A stretch of 64,000 bases of DNA, taken from NCBI GenBank assembly GCA_028280305.1, contig JANQMC010000146.1, positions 1 through 64,000 on the forward strand, in the 5' to 3' direction. Below are positions 17,411 through 27,113 of this stretch, one piece after another. The notes under the pieces are model-generated. The model saw only the letters and a program-made list of their open reading frames with translations. It was not told the origin of the DNA and made no database searches. Origin of the DNA: Pelagibius sp. (GTDB taxonomy: Bacteria > Pseudomonadota > Alphaproteobacteria > Kiloniellales > Kiloniellaceae). The position numbers and the translations under genes are program-made. Position 1 is the stretch's first letter. Each line of letters opens with the position of its first letter.

Positions 17411-18938
17411 ATGACGTTTGAAGATCTTGGACTCAGTCCAGAGGTCCTGAAGGCCGTTGACGAAGTGGGTTACGCCACGCCGACGCCGATCCAGGAAAAA
17501 GCCATACCGGTAGTGCTCATGGGGCGCGACGTGCTGGGCTGTGCCCAGACCGGTACCGGCAAGACAGCCAGTTTCACCCTGCCGATGATCGATATCCTTT
17601 CGAGCGGTCGGGCGCGTGCGAGAATGCCGCGCTCGCTGATCATCGCGCCGACCCGCGAACTGGCGGCCCAGGTCTCTGAGAACTTCGAACTCTACGGCAA
17701 GCACGGAAAGCTTTCGATGGCGCTGCTGATCGGCGGCTCCTCCTTCGTCGAACAGGAACAAAAGCTCGACCGCGGTGTCGATGTCCTGATCGCCACGCCG
17801 GGTCGGCTGATCGACCTGTTCGAGCGCGGCAAGATCCTGTTGGCGGACGTGAAGATCCTGGTGATCGACGAAGCCGACCGCATGCTGGACATGGGCTTTA
17901 TGCCGGATGTCGAGCGGATCGTCGGCCTGCTGCCGAAGATCCGCCAGACTCTGTTTTTTCTCGGCCACCATGCCGCCGGAAATCCGCCGTCTGGCCGACA
18001 CCTTCCTGATGAACCCGAAAGAGATTTCGGTCGATCCGCCGGCCTCCGCCGCCGAGACGGTGACCCAGGCGCTCATCAAGGTAAAGGGCGCGGCCAAGGA
18101 AAAGCGGGCCGCCCTGCGCGATCTGATCCGCGGCGAGGACGTGAAATCGGCGCTGGTGTTCTGCAACCGCAAGCGCGATGTCGATATCGTCTTCCGTTCG
18201 ATGGAGCGGCATGGTTTTTCCGTTGCCGCACTGCACGGCGACATGGCCCAACCTGTCCGCATGGAAACCCTTCAGAACTTCAAGGACGCCAAGGTCCAGT
18301 TCATGGTCTGCTCCGACGTGGCGGCGCGCGGGCTGGATATCCCGGCAGTGTCCCACGTCTTCAACTTCGACGTCCCTTCCAACCCCGAGGACTATGTCCA
18401 CCGCATCGGCCGCACCGGCCGGGCCGGGCGCAGCGGTAAGGCCTTCACCTTTGCGCTGCGGGAAGAAGGCAAATATCTCGCCAATGTTGTCCGCATGCTG
18501 GGCAAGGACATCCCCGAGATCACGGTTGACCAGAACAGCGGCTGGGAAGCCGGTGACGCGGCCGAGGACTCAAGAGGCGGCCGGCGGCGCCGTGGCGGTG
18601 GCCGCAGCAGCAGCGAGTCCGGGCGCCGCGGCGGCCAGCGCCGCTCTGCCAAGAAGGCAGAGGCCGCGCCCTCTGAAGGAAGCCCGGCAAGCGAGCCCGC
18701 CGTGGTCGAAGATGAAACAGCGACGGAGCCAAGCGAGGCGGCCGCCGTCGAGGTTGTCGCTTTCGAGGCAACCGCCGAACCGAAAGCGGCCGCTTCCAAG
18801 CCCGCCAAGAACCGGGACGCAAAGCGGTCCCCGCGACGCGGCAAGAAAAAGCCGGAGAATGAAGAACTGGCACCGGGCGAGACCGCCTTCGGCGATCACA
18901 TCCCCGCGTTCCTGCTGCGTCCTGCAAAGGTCGCCTGA
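17411..18938 (+). pseudogene. DEAD-box RNA helicase (RhlE type), split by a +1 frameshift
   Basis: Before the break the frame encodes the Q motif, AQTGTGKT (motif I), APTRELAAQ (Ia), TPGRL (Ib) and DEAD-like VIDEADRMLDMGF (II). Motif III should read LFFSATMPPEIRRL. The T run at 17954-17959 has one base too many, so the first frame goes on as LFFLGHHAAG while the correct motif III appears in the next frame. From there VFCNRKRDVD, ARGLDIP and HRIGRTGRAGR (motifs IV-VI) follow normally. After residue about 370 comes a low-complexity Arg/Gly/Ala-rich tail ending in FGDHIPAFLLRPAKVA. A homopolymer sequencing error or a recent mutation both explain it; removing one T restores a normal gene of about 508 residues. 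Confidence 0.9.
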
Positions 18939-18959
18939 CGCCGACCCTCTCAAGCTGCC

Positions 18960-19496
18960 TCAGGACTTCAGAAGACTCTTCCGCATGCAGACGCGGGGGC
19001 TGAGATCGTCAAGACCGCGCGCCCTCTCCCCTTCGCGCAACCTTCTCAGCTCCGGGCCGATATTTTCATCGTCGAGGACGGAAAAGCCAAGGCACTCATA
19101 GTAAGGCCGGTTCCAGGGCACGCTATCGAATGTCGTCAGCGACAGTGTCCTGAAGCCGCTTGCGCCGGCCCAGGCTTCGACGGCCTGAGTCAGGCGGCGC
19201 CCCAGGCCCTGTCTTCCATGATCCGGATGCACCGAGAGTTCGGCGAGAAAGCCCTGCCCGTCCACCACATCGGCCAGGGCGAGCCCAACAATCTCCCGCT
19301 CCCCCGACGCCGTCTCTGCGACCCAGGCCAGTTCTTCTGCGATCTGGCGCTCATATTCTGTTCTTTCGGGCGGACGTCCCTGCGCGATCGCGGTCAGCCC
19401 GATGTCGCCGAAACGCTGGGCGGCAGCACTTTCCATGGCAGCCAGAACATCGGCATCGGCAGCGCGGGCGGGCCGGATGCGATAGCTCACCGCCAC
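18960..19496 (-). CDS. GNAT-family N-acetyltransferase
   Basis: A 178-residue acetyltransferase. The acetyl-CoA pyrophosphate loop is HPDHGRQGLGRRL in a typical beta4-alpha3 context (LAELSVHPDHGRQGLG), followed by the conserved FDSVPWNRPYYECLGF block. The acceptor, a small amine or a protein, cannot be predicted. It is convergent with the helicase gene and divergent from the following Lrp-like gene. Confidence 0.85.
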   Translation of the reverse strand: MAVSYRIRPARAADADVLAAMESAAAQRFGDIGLTAIAQGRPPERTEYERQIAEELAWVAETASGEREIVGLALADVVDGQGFLAELSVHPDHGRQGLGRRLTQAVEAWAGASGFRTLSLTTFDSVPWNRPYYECLGFSVLDDENIGPELRRLREGERARGLDDLSPRVCMRKSLLKS

Positions 19497-19595
19497 GCCC
19501 CAGAGGCAGCGATCTTGGCCTTCGGCCTCAAGCGGCTATGATGGCGATCAACGACTCGGGACCGGCGGCGGCCAACAGGCGAAAGACGGAATGCG

Positions 19596-19838
19596 ATGCA
19601 GACGATTTTCATCATGATCAAGTGTGAGCTTGGAAAAGCCTATCCGGTGGCCGACGCATTGGTCGAAAGCGTCGAACAGGTCTCTGAGGTGCATTCGACG
19701 TCCGGCGAGTACGATCTCCTGGTGAAATGCTATCTGCAGGACGACGACGACATCGGTCATTTCGTCAATGAGCGGGTCCAGACCTTATCCGGCATCAAAG
19801 ACACCTTCACCCTGATTGCCTTCAAGGCCTTCACCTAA
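19596..19838 (+). CDS. stand-alone Lrp/AsnC ligand-binding (RAM) domain protein
   Basis: The 80 residues correspond to the effector-binding domain of Lrp/AsnC regulators without a DNA-binding domain: IKCELGKAYPVADAL, then SGEYDLLVKCYLQD, then IKDTFTLIAFKAF. Such short forms assemble into decamer rings and are thought to bind amino acids or modulate full-length Lrp proteins. Its 3' end overlaps the convergent hypothetical gene by four bases. Confidence 0.85.
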   Translation: MQTIFIMIKCELGKAYPVADALVESVEQVSEVHSTSGEYDLLVKCYLQDDDDIGHFVNERVQTLSGIKDTFTLIAFKAFT

Positions 19839-20248
19839 ACGCCCCTGATTGTGACAGATAGATCGCGGGCACGCGCCGCCTCCAGCCACGTTCCGAGCTC
19901 GCGCAGCATCAGGCTGAAATCGCGGCGCCCGGCCTCCCAATCCGTGATCGAGTTGAACTGAGTGTAGCCATAGCTGGCGCTCAAGGGCCAAACCTGTTTC
20001 GGGCTATCGCTATGGGAGATCCGCTGGGCGGCATCCCGCAGTTCTTCGACCAGGCGATCGATGGCAAAGCCCGACAGGGTGGTGGTGCTGGAAACCCGAA
20101 AGTTGCCGGCGATGAAGCAGAGCGCCTCAAAAGCGTCGCCGTCCATAAAGACCGGCCCGCCGCCGCCCGCCGCCGCGTCGTCAACGGAAAACTCCGCGTA
20201 GTAGGACCCGCTTCGGTCCGCCCCGTTTTTTACCAGCCCCAGCTCCAT
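19835..20248 (-). CDS. hypothetical protein
   Basis: A 137-residue soluble protein beginning MELGLVKNGADRSGSYYAEF. A Gly/Ala-rich loop (AAAGGGGPVF) follows the first strands; the rest looks alpha/beta with many aromatic residues near the end. I recognise no family. A longer frame starts at 20305, but MELGLV matches the point where the sequence becomes protein-like. Confidence 0.55.
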   Translation of the reverse strand: MELGLVKNGADRSGSYYAEFSVDDAAAGGGGPVFMDGDAFEALCFIAGNFRVSSTTTLSGFAIDRLVEELRDAAQRISHSDSPKQVWPLSASYGYTQFNSITDWEAGRRDFSLMLRELGTWLEAARARDLSVTIRGV

Positions 20249-20450
20249 GGAATTTATACTGCGCCAAGCCGAGCCGCCGAAGCAATGCCTTCGCCGATCC
20301 CTCAAGGGCCGCGTGGGCGGCCGATGCCCGGATCGCGCGTGCAGCCGGTAGGCCGCCGCTGAGCGCTCTGGACCAAAGATCCTGTAACAAAAACCGTGAC
20401 GAACAGCACAGTATTTCTCCGGCTACGCTGTATTGTTTATATAGAAGATC

Positions 20451-20480
20451 TCCGCTTCTACTGTTAACCATAGAAGCGGA
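20451..20480. promoter_or_regulatory. 10-bp inverted repeat, candidate operator
   Basis: TCCGCTTCTA and TAGAAGCGGA form a perfect 10-bp inverted repeat around the 10-base spacer CTGTTAACCA. It lies just upstream of the HTH-protein gene in AT-rich DNA. No T tract follows, so a protein-binding operator is more likely than a terminator. Confidence 0.55.
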
Positions 20481-20554
20481 TTTCCTAAACAAAGAGCTTG
20501 TTGTATAAAACGCACAACAATCCTCGGTTGATCGTTTGGACCATTCAAACTGCC

Positions 20555-21433
20555 ATGCCTAGTTTGCGCCGACCCCCAGTGCTGTTCGACATGATGAAGT
20601 CCCTGATAACCCTGGGGCAAACGCTCAATCTCACGCAGACGGTGAACAAGCTCGGCGTTTCGCGCCAAACCGTACGCCGCCATATCAGTGCCTTGGAGGA
20701 GATCAAGGGCGCCACCTTCTTCGAGGTCCGGGATCGCCACTACGCCCTCACGGAAGCCGGCAAGAAGGCAATGACCGAGGCCGAAAAAGTGCTCGAGCAG
20801 GCTGAAGCCTGGCTCGGCGGACAGCGCTTGCACGGCGCCACCGCCTCGGGGATGGACCGATCCAGGTTCCACGATGAGGAAGGCCGCGATTTCTACGCCC
20901 AGCAGCACCCGCTCAGCCGGCTCTGGGTAGACAGCCCGCCCATCCTTCAAAAAGGCTTTCTCGCCTGGGCCAACGCGCGTTTTCAGGTCGACTCACCGGA
21001 AATGGAAGCGCTGATGCCCTATCTGCTGCTCTACCGGCAGCACGATGACAGTTGGCTCTGTGTCGCCATCGGCGAAGAATCCTCCTATGCGACCTGGTTC
21101 GACCGGGTCTGGGCCAAGAGCGCAATCGGCCGCTTTTCCAAGGACGATCCCGCAGGTGCGGAGTTCAATGACTTCATCTCCGGCGCCCACTCGCAAATCT
21201 TCAGTCAGGGTGGCGCAAGACTGGATCACGTCTATGCCCAGATCCCCAGGGAACGCGGAGGCCCGCCGGTTCCTGTTAGTTTTCAACGCCTTCTGATGTG
21301 CTGCACTTTCCCCGACGGGCAGATGGCGCTGGCCGTTCTGGTCGCCAGGACAAAGCGTATCGCGATCGAAGACTTTGACCCGGATAGGGTGAACCCCATG
21401 TCCGATGACCTTGTCATGGACTTCGAGATTTAG
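20555..21433 (+). CDS. LysR-type HTH protein with an unrecognised C-terminal domain
   Basis: The N-terminal ~65 residues are a winged helix of LysR type: LITLGQTLNLTQTVNKLGVS, RQTVRRHISALEE and FFEVRDRHYALTEAGKKA. The rest (about 220 residues) does not resemble the periplasmic-binding-like LysR effector domain; it contains WVDSPPILQKGFLAW, SWLCVAIGEESSYATWF and a C-terminal VLVARTKRIAIEDFDPD. An in-frame ATG at 20498 would add 19 residues. The gene has a perfect inverted repeat in its leader and is followed on the same strand by a 266-residue protein that also lacks a known family. They may form a regulatory pair. Confidence 0.75.
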   Translation: MPSLRRPPVLFDMMKSLITLGQTLNLTQTVNKLGVSRQTVRRHISALEEIKGATFFEVRDRHYALTEAGKKAMTEAEKVLEQAEAWLGGQRLHGATASGMDRSRFHDEEGRDFYAQQHPLSRLWVDSPPILQKGFLAWANARFQVDSPEMEALMPYLLLYRQHDDSWLCVAIGEESSYATWFDRVWAKSAIGRFSKDDPAGAEFNDFISGAHSQIFSQGGARLDHVYAQIPRERGGPPVPVSFQRLLMCCTFPDGQMALAVLVARTKRIAIEDFDPDRVNPMSDDLVMDFEI

Positions 21434-21498
21434 GGTCAGCGGCGAAACCCGTTCTCCGCGCCAGACGAACTCCGTTCCGCAAGGCACGTATCACGTTA

Positions 21499-21529
21499 CC
21501 TTATCACTTCACCTCTTAGCGAGATAAGG
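21499..21529 (+). promoter_or_regulatory. hairpin overlapping the ribosome site of the next gene
   Basis: CCTTATC pairs perfectly with GATAAGG across a 17-base loop. The second arm overlaps AAGGA, the likely Shine-Dalgarno sequence 11 bases before the ATG at 21542. If the hairpin forms in mRNA it would mask the ribosome site; as DNA it could equally be an operator. Confidence 0.4.
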
Positions 21530-21541
21530 AAGCGTTCACCT

Positions 21542-22342
21542 ATGTCTACCAGCAGCCTCTACGAAGAAATTCGCTACATTTCCGAGATTATCCGGATCGG
21601 CGAAGAAAAAGGCCTCACCCTGGAGGTCTCCACCGACTTTGAGGAGTTTCGAAGGGTTCGCATGGCCCAAACAGACAGATCGACCCTCTACCCGATGTAC
21701 GACACCGCTTCTTCCTACATCGATTCGAGGAACGGGTTTTGGATCAAGGGGGTCGATGAGAACGGCGACCTTGTTCACACCCAGGCTGTCTGCCTGCTCG
21801 ATCTCTCGGGGATCACTCTGGCCGATCACTTCCGTCTGCACCGCCACAAGTACATGACCCCCGGCGACACCGACGATCCATCGCAATTCACTTATTCACC
21901 GACCCCGGCCACCCAGCGGATATCCGGGCGGGTCTGTTACCACGGCGAGCTTTGGCTGAAGAACGACGGCCGCAAGCGGTTCCGCGGCAGCGGCCTGACG
22001 ACGGTGCTGCCCCGCATGGCCCTGGCCTTGAGCCTGATGGAGTGGTCGCCGGATTTTGTCTTCGGCTTCATGTACCCCGACGCCGCCTGCAGGGGCTTGG
22101 CGGCACGCGAAGGCTATATGCATATGGAGCCGGGCTTCTGGCACGCTCCCGGCAGTTCTGAATCCTTCGCTGAGTGGATCGTGTGGATGGCGCGCGAAGA
22201 TCTTGAGCATCTGATCCGCTTCCGGCCCGGAGAGCTCTATCGCCAGATGGAGTCCCAACGGCCGAGCAAGAAGCAGAAACCCAGCGAGGTCCATATACCG
22301 GAGCGTCGATGGGATCGGCCGCAAAGCGCAGCCGCGTCCTGA
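21542..22342 (+). CDS. hypothetical 266-residue protein, possibly acetyltransferase-like
   Basis: I do not recognise the family. The order of strands and helices, with GSGLTTVLPRMALALSL before DFVFGFMYPDAACRGLAAREGYMHME, vaguely recalls the CoA-binding half and closing aromatic strand of GNAT or autoinducer-synthase-like folds, but no HxxxQxxGxG/A loop is seen. The C-terminal 40 residues are Lys/Arg/Pro-rich and probably disordered. It follows the LysR-type HTH gene by 108 bases on the same strand. It is convergent with a P460 gene, and a shared terminator lies between them. Confidence 0.65.
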   Translation: MSTSSLYEEIRYISEIIRIGEEKGLTLEVSTDFEEFRRVRMAQTDRSTLYPMYDTASSYIDSRNGFWIKGVDENGDLVHTQAVCLLDLSGITLADHFRLHRHKYMTPGDTDDPSQFTYSPTPATQRISGRVCYHGELWLKNDGRKRFRGSGLTTVLPRMALALSLMEWSPDFVFGFMYPDAACRGLAAREGYMHMEPGFWHAPGSSESFAEWIVWMAREDLEHLIRFRPGELYRQMESQRPSKKQKPSEVHIPERRWDRPQSAAAS

Positions 22343-22462
22343 AGCACAACAGCCGGTCGGGGAGAGAAATGAAGGTCGATTGACGGAGGCTTTCGGCCTC
22401 CAGTGCCAGGAACTTCAAAAACGCACGTCGGAATCCGTCTGCCGAGCGTGGCTTCTGATGAT

Positions 22463-22492
22463 AAACCGAGCCGCAGTGGGACGGCTCGGTTT
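22463..22492. terminator. bidirectional terminator between convergent genes
   Basis: AAACCGAGCCG and CGGCTCGGTTT form a perfect 11-bp stem around an 8-base loop. Each strand ends the stem with TTT. It touches the stop codon of the minus-strand P460 lipoprotein gene and lies about 120 bases after the plus-strand hypothetical gene. Confidence 0.65.
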
Positions 22493-23207
22493 AGGGCGAA
22501 AGTCGGACTTGTTGGGGCACAAAGAACAGATGGTCTTGGTCCTCCACCGCAAGATGACAGGCGATGCAGAATTCGACCCGCTCGGCGCCGGCCCCCTTGG
22601 TGCGGCCCAGCAATGCGCCGTCCGCTGAGATCATCGAGTAGCGCCAGTCGCCGCTGACATAGTTGAAACCCGCTTCCATCTTCTCCATGACAAACAACGG
22701 CCCGGCGCTGACCGTGCCATCTTCGGTCACGACGAAGCTGTCCTTTGCAACAACAGAGCCTACCGGCAGCCGCCCGGCCGCTTCATATTTGCCGTAGTCG
22801 CGGGCGATGGCGTTGGCGTAGTTGCTGACATAGCGCCGGCCATGGGTCATCGACTTGTAGGGGGCGGTGTTAAAGCGCTGCCAGTCACGATAGCCGGCGC
22901 TCACTGGGTCGCCGCTGAGCGCATAGGTTTGCGCCAGCTCGTCGGCCAGCGCGCGATAGATTGCCGCCGCCTCCTGCGCGGTCAACGCGGCTGAATTCCG
23001 GATCCGGTCGTGACGTTGCTGTTCGGGCGCCCCCTGAGCGCTGAAAGACGGCAGCGGCTCATCCAGTTCATCTTCGAAGCCCTGAGCCTGCTGACCTTCA
23101 AGATCAGTGTTCGCGGGGGTGCTGCTGGAGTTCTGTGTCGGTGCGCAGCCGGCTGCCGCGGTAAGCAGGAGTAGCGCGCCTGGAAGCGCAAAAAAACGGG
23201 CAAGCAT
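22491..23207 (-). CDS. cytochrome P460-domain lipoprotein
   Basis: A 238-residue protein. Residues 1-21 are a lipoprotein signal (LTAAAGC, Cys21 lipidated), followed by a polar linker to about residue 75. The rest is a P460-type domain: YRDWQRFNTAPYKSMTHGRRY, an AKDSF strand, a PLFVMEKMEAGF strand, GDWRYSMI, and the heme motif C214-I-A-C217-H218 near the C-terminus. P460 proteins oxidise hydroxylamine or bind NO with a Lys-crosslinked c-heme; activity here is not proven. It is the first of three such genes within 7 kb. The lipobox suggests membrane anchoring. Confidence 0.82.
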   Translation of the reverse strand: MLARFFALPGALLLLTAAAGCAPTQNSSSTPANTDLEGQQAQGFEDELDEPLPSFSAQGAPEQQRHDRIRNSAALTAQEAAAIYRALADELAQTYALSGDPVSAGYRDWQRFNTAPYKSMTHGRRYVSNYANAIARDYGKYEAAGRLPVGSVVAKDSFVVTEDGTVSAGPLFVMEKMEAGFNYVSGDWRYSMISADGALLGRTKGAGAERVEFCIACHLAVEDQDHLFFVPQQVRLSP

Positions 23208-23359
23208 AGCAAAACGGTCTCCTCACAATGACCGTTCCCTTACCCCCCTACGGTCTTGATTTAAAAAGGATATAGTGCTTCTCACGGCTATCTGAACATC
23301 ACAGATGCGTGATCGAACACATCCTTCCAAGACCCTGCCGGCCAGGCCGCGAATTGGGG

Positions 23360-24007
23360 TTACTTGGTGCCGAAGATCCGGTCGCCGGCATCGCCCAGGC
23401 CAGGCACGATGTAGCCCTTTTCATTCAGGTGATCGTCAACAGCCGCCGTAAAGACGGGCACGTCGGGATGCGCCTGATGGAGGGCGTCAATGCCCTCCGG
23501 CGCTGCCACAAGACAGACGAAGCTGATGTCCTTGGCGCTGTCTCGCTTGAGCATCTCAAGGGCCGCAACGGCGGTATGGCCGGTCGCCAACATCGGGTCG
23601 ACAACGATCGCCAAGCGTTCCCCCATATCCCGGGGGACCTTGTAGTAATACTCCACCGCCTCCAGCGACTTGGGATCACGGTAAAGCCCGACATGGCCCA
23701 CCGAGGCAGCCGGAATGAGGTCCAACATCCCGTCGAGCAGCCCGTTACCGGCGCGCAGGATGGTGATGAAGCAGGGCTCCTGCTGCGCCAGCAGGGGCAG
23801 TTCCGCCCTGGCGACCGGCGTTTCGACGGAAACGGTCTTCAGTTCCAGATGCCGTGTTACCTCATAAGCCAGCAGCAGGCTGATCTCCCGCAAGAGGCGC
23901 CTGAACTCCGGCAAGGCGGTTTCGGTGTCGCGCATCAGGGTCAGCTTGTGCTGAACCAGAGGGTGGTCGACCACAGTGACTTTATGGTTCGCGACTGTCT
24001 TTTCCAT
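23360..24007 (-). CDS. upp: uracil phosphoribosyltransferase
   Basis: Upp salvages uracil to UMP with PRPP. The 215 residues include the N-terminal [23 protein letters not shown], the PRPP loop [16 protein letters not shown] and the C-terminal uracil site [17 protein letters not shown]. The open frame extends further upstream, but the Met of [16 protein letters not shown] matches the family start. It is the same strand as mscS, 136 bases downstream of it. Confidence 0.96.
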   Translation of the reverse strand: MEKTVANHKVTVVDHPLVQHKLTLMRDTETALPEFRRLLREISLLLAYEVTRHLELKTVSVETPVARAELPLLAQQEPCFITILRAGNGLLDGMLDLIPAASVGHVGLYRDPKSLEAVEYYYKVPRDMGERLAIVVDPMLATGHTAVAALEMLKRDSAKDISFVCLVAAPEGIDALHQAHPDVPVFTAAVDDHLNEKGYIVPGLGDAGDRIFGTK

Positions 24008-24143
24008 GCCTCTGCCTCGCCTGTTCTGATCGGTTCGTTTGACCTCCGCCGGCTTTTGGACCCGGCGGCTGAGGCGGAGTGTTAAAAGACGAAGACGATT
24101 CTGTCGAGCCCGAGCTTGAACCGGCACAAGGCAAAAAACGACC

Positions 24144-26444
24144 TCAGGCCTTGCCGGTCGCGCCCGCTGCCACCCCCGGTCCCTCGCCTTCCCCCTCGGC
24201 TTCGGCGACGGCAGAGGCGGCAGCCTTCTCGACGGCCGCCTTTTGGTCCGGCGGCAGCCCCTCAACGCCGGGAACCTGCACAGTGACTTGGCGGTTGGCG
24301 AACTTGATGCCCTCGGCGGCAAAGGCGCGCTGGACGGCGGCATAGATTTCGCGCCGGATCATGAACTGGCGGCCCGGCTTGGCCATGAACTTGCCCCGGA
24401 TCACCAGGGCGCTGTCGTCGGTCGCGAAGACGCCCTGGGACTTGAAGGGAGCCAGGAAATCCGGCCCGATTTCTTCGTGATCCAGCAGTTCCTGGCCGAT
24501 GGCCTTGAAGATCTTGCGGACCTTGTTGACGTCAGTGTCAAACGGCAGGCGGAACTGCAGCTTCACGATCACCCAGTCCCGGCTGTAGTTGGTCAGGTGT
24601 TGGATCTCTCCGAAAGGCACCGTGTGCAAAGCGCCCCGATGGTGACGCAGGCGCAGCGAGCGCAGGGAGATCTTTTCCACGGTTCCCTTCACCACCCCGA
24701 CATCAATGTACTCACCAAGCCGGAAGGCATCGTCGACCAGGAAAAAGACACCGGAAACGATATCGCGCACCAGGGTCTGGGCGCCGAAACCCACGGCCAA
24801 TCCAACCACACCGGCCCCCGCCAGCAGAGGGCCGATGTTCACGCCGAGCGCACTGAGAATCAGCATGATGGCCATGATGATGATGGTGACCTGTATGGCG
24901 ACGCGCAGAAGCGGCAGCAGAGTACGGACACGGGAGGCCCCGGCACCGCCCTGCTCGCCCGGCTCCGGCTCGCTCGCGCCCTCCGCATCACCGGCCGCCG
25001 CAGCCGCATCCTCGGCCAGCTTGCGATCAATGGTGATCCGGGCCAGTTCCCAGAGCACATAGGCGATCAGGCCCGTCAGGCCGATGTCAACCAAGGCCCC
25101 GGCGACGCGGGCGCCGAAACCCTCCTCCGCCAGAGAAAAAAGATCGACCCCCCAGATGCGCGCCAGGAACAGCGCCGCCGCAATACACAGCAGAAACCGA
25201 AAAGCCCGGATCACCACGATTTTCAACTGGCCGACGGCTGTTGCAACCCCGTTGTCGCTCCGCTCCATACGTTGCGCGGCGCGCTCCAGGATCGCATCCA
25301 GGTGCGGCAGGAAAAGCACCGTCAGCAGACTGCCGAAGGAAGCGAAGTAAGAGGCAGTCCCGCCGCCAAGCTCGATCACGATAATCACCAGATAGAGCAG
25401 GATGGTGTAGATAACCGTCGCGAGCGGCCAAACCTCAGCAATCATCGCCCGCAGGGGCGCCGCATTCTCAAGATCCCAATTGAGATCGCCGGCGATGGCA
25501 CGGCGGGCCCTGACGATCGTGTAGACGACCGTGGCGATCAGCACGAAGCCGACCGCGAAGCTCAGGACTTGATGTCCATCGTCCGGCATCCCAAGGCTAT
25601 GGAGCAGGCTGCAGGTCAGGAAGCCGAAACCGGCGATGGAGGCCATAACCAGGTTCTGACGGTGCAAGTAGCGGGCATCAATATCGGACATCATGGCCAG
25701 GCGAAGCCCGGGCAGATAGGGCGCCAGCAGAAAACGCGAGAAAATCGCATAGCTGCGCACAATGATGACCGCGGCGATATAGGTCATCACGGCCGTGCGG
25801 GTGATCTCGTTACCCTGGGTCAGGGCGAAGAAAACCGCCAGGGCAACGCCGATAAAGACGGCGAGCCAGACGAATTCCAGCACCAGCCGCGCGAACAGGC
25901 GCCCAAAGCGGCCCAGAGCCGAGTCGGAACGGCCCTCGACGATCTGGCGGAAAATCCTGTTCATGGCGCGGCGCGCCAGCCATTCGGCGAACCAGCCCAG
26001 CGCCATCATCACGCCGAAACCGAAGACGATCCAAAGCAACACACCCGCCGGCCGGCCGTCTCTAAGGCGCTCGAGCGCCAGAGAGACTTGCGCCGGAACC
26101 CGCGGCACCGCTCCGATCAGGCCGGCAAAGCCGTCCCGGACAGCCTCGGCCTGGTTCTGAGATTGCAGCAGCAGACTGCCCAGGTCTTCATTCTCCCCCC
26201 GCCCGCCGGCCGCCACCGCATCCAGGCGCTCCAGCAGCAGGCTGCGGACCTCGGCATCATCCAGACGGGCGACCAGATCACGGACGGCCTCTTCCGAAAG
26301 CGCCGCGCCGCCGGCCCGCAGTTCCTCCAGAGCCGTCGCTTCTTCGCCTGGAGACTCGGTGCCGGTCACTTGGGCCTGGGCGGCGCCAAGCGTGAAAAAG
26401 GACAACAGGAGAACCGAAAGAAGAATTGAGAATCGAAGGTCCAC
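24144..26444 (-). CDS. MscS-family mechanosensitive channel, large multi-helix type
   Basis: This 766-residue inner-membrane protein has a signal peptide (ending AQAQ), a periplasmic helical segment of about 120 residues, then roughly ten transmembrane segments. The last is the pore-lining MscS TM3 ([22 protein letters not shown]), followed by the beta domain ([24 protein letters not shown]) and the alpha/beta cytoplasmic vestibule. The C-terminal 30 residues are Ala/Glu/Gly-rich and disordered. It resembles the YbiO/YnaI class that opens under hypo-osmotic stress. A 728-residue frame opposite is a shadow. Confidence 0.92.
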   Translation of the reverse strand: MDLRFSILLSVLLLSFFTLGAAQAQVTGTESPGEEATALEELRAGGAALSEEAVRDLVARLDDAEVRSLLLERLDAVAAGGRGENEDLGSLLLQSQNQAEAVRDGFAGLIGAVPRVPAQVSLALERLRDGRPAGVLLWIVFGFGVMMALGWFAEWLARRAMNRIFRQIVEGRSDSALGRFGRLFARLVLEFVWLAVFIGVALAVFFALTQGNEITRTAVMTYIAAVIIVRSYAIFSRFLLAPYLPGLRLAMMSDIDARYLHRQNLVMASIAGFGFLTCSLLHSLGMPDDGHQVLSFAVGFVLIATVVYTIVRARRAIAGDLNWDLENAAPLRAMIAEVWPLATVIYTILLYLVIIVIELGGGTASYFASFGSLLTVLFLPHLDAILERAAQRMERSDNGVATAVGQLKIVVIRAFRFLLCIAAALFLARIWGVDLFSLAEEGFGARVAGALVDIGLTGLIAYVLWELARITIDRKLAEDAAAAAGDAEGASEPEPGEQGGAGASRVRTLLPLLRVAIQVTIIIMAIMLILSALGVNIGPLLAGAGVVGLAVGFGAQTLVRDIVSGVFFLVDDAFRLGEYIDVGVVKGTVEKISLRSLRLRHHRGALHTVPFGEIQHLTNYSRDWVIVKLQFRLPFDTDVNKVRKIFKAIGQELLDHEEIGPDFLAPFKSQGVFATDDSALVIRGKFMAKPGRQFMIRREIYAAVQRAFAAEGIKFANRQVTVQVPGVEGLPPDQKAAVEKAAASAVAEAEGEGEGPGVAAGATGKA

Positions 26445-26593
26445 GCCGCACCCCGCGGTGGCTAATCACTAAGACTATAGACCCATTGGATGAGAAAACC
26501 CAGGACACCAGTGGGCGAGCGTTCGCGTTTCGGATTGAGACCGCCGAATTCGCCCTCGGCGCAATGAAAAGGCGATGCAAATCGCCGCGGTGT

Positions 26594-27097
26594 TCACTCG
26601 TCGCGCCGAAGGCGCGCCGACAAGGCATCGGCAGCGCGCAACTGGGTTTCGCTCAAAGAGCCGACCAGCGCCGCACGCCGCTGGGCCGCCCACAGACGGC
26701 CCTGCTCGGCGGCCAGCGAAAGCCAGGCAACGGCCTGCACCAGATCACGCTCCACCCCCTGACCCTCGGCATAGAGGTCGCCAAGGTTCATCTGCGCCAC
26801 CGGGTCACCGCGTTCGGCGGCACGCCGGTACCAGGCGGCTGCCGCCGGCAGATCCCGGTCCATGCCCCGCCCGCCGACCTGGAGCAAACCGGCCAGCGCG
26901 ACCTGTGCCTGAAGGTCTCCGGCCTCCGCCAGAGGCAACCACTCTTCGTAGGCATCGCGAAGCTGACCCGAATCATAGGCGGCCAGACCATCGATGAAGT
27001 CGGCAAAGACAGACCGCCCCGACCCAAGGGCCGAGGCGGCCAGTACAATCACGAACACGGAACAGAGGCGGAGGGAACCGGTCAGCAAAGCAGCCAT
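26594..27097 (-). CDS. Sel1-repeat periplasmic protein
   Basis: The protein has 167 residues with an N-terminal signal (about residues 1-32). Three to four Sel1-like TPR units follow: YDSGQLRDAYEEWLPLAEAGD, AQVALAGLLQVGGRGMDRDL, AAAWYRRAAERGDPVAQMNL, then YAEGQGVERDLVQAVAWL. Sel1 repeats form right-handed superhelices that scaffold protein-protein contacts. It begins 16 bases after the stop of the NPC-repeat P460 gene and so is probably its operon partner. Confidence 0.85.
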   Translation of the reverse strand: MAALLTGSLRLCSVFVIVLAASALGSGRSVFADFIDGLAAYDSGQLRDAYEEWLPLAEAGDLQAQVALAGLLQVGGRGMDRDLPAAAAWYRRAAERGDPVAQMNLGDLYAEGQGVERDLVQAVAWLSLAAEQGRLWAAQRRAALVGSLSETQLRAADALSARLRRDE

Positions 27098-27113
27098 CCG
27101 TCTCTGCCCATTG

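Noticed and set aside
24243..26429. 728-residue open frame opposite the MscS gene
   Set aside because: It has His/Gln/Arg-rich low-complexity content, no signal peptide or motif, and lies wholly over a well-supported channel gene. It is a GC-rich shadow.
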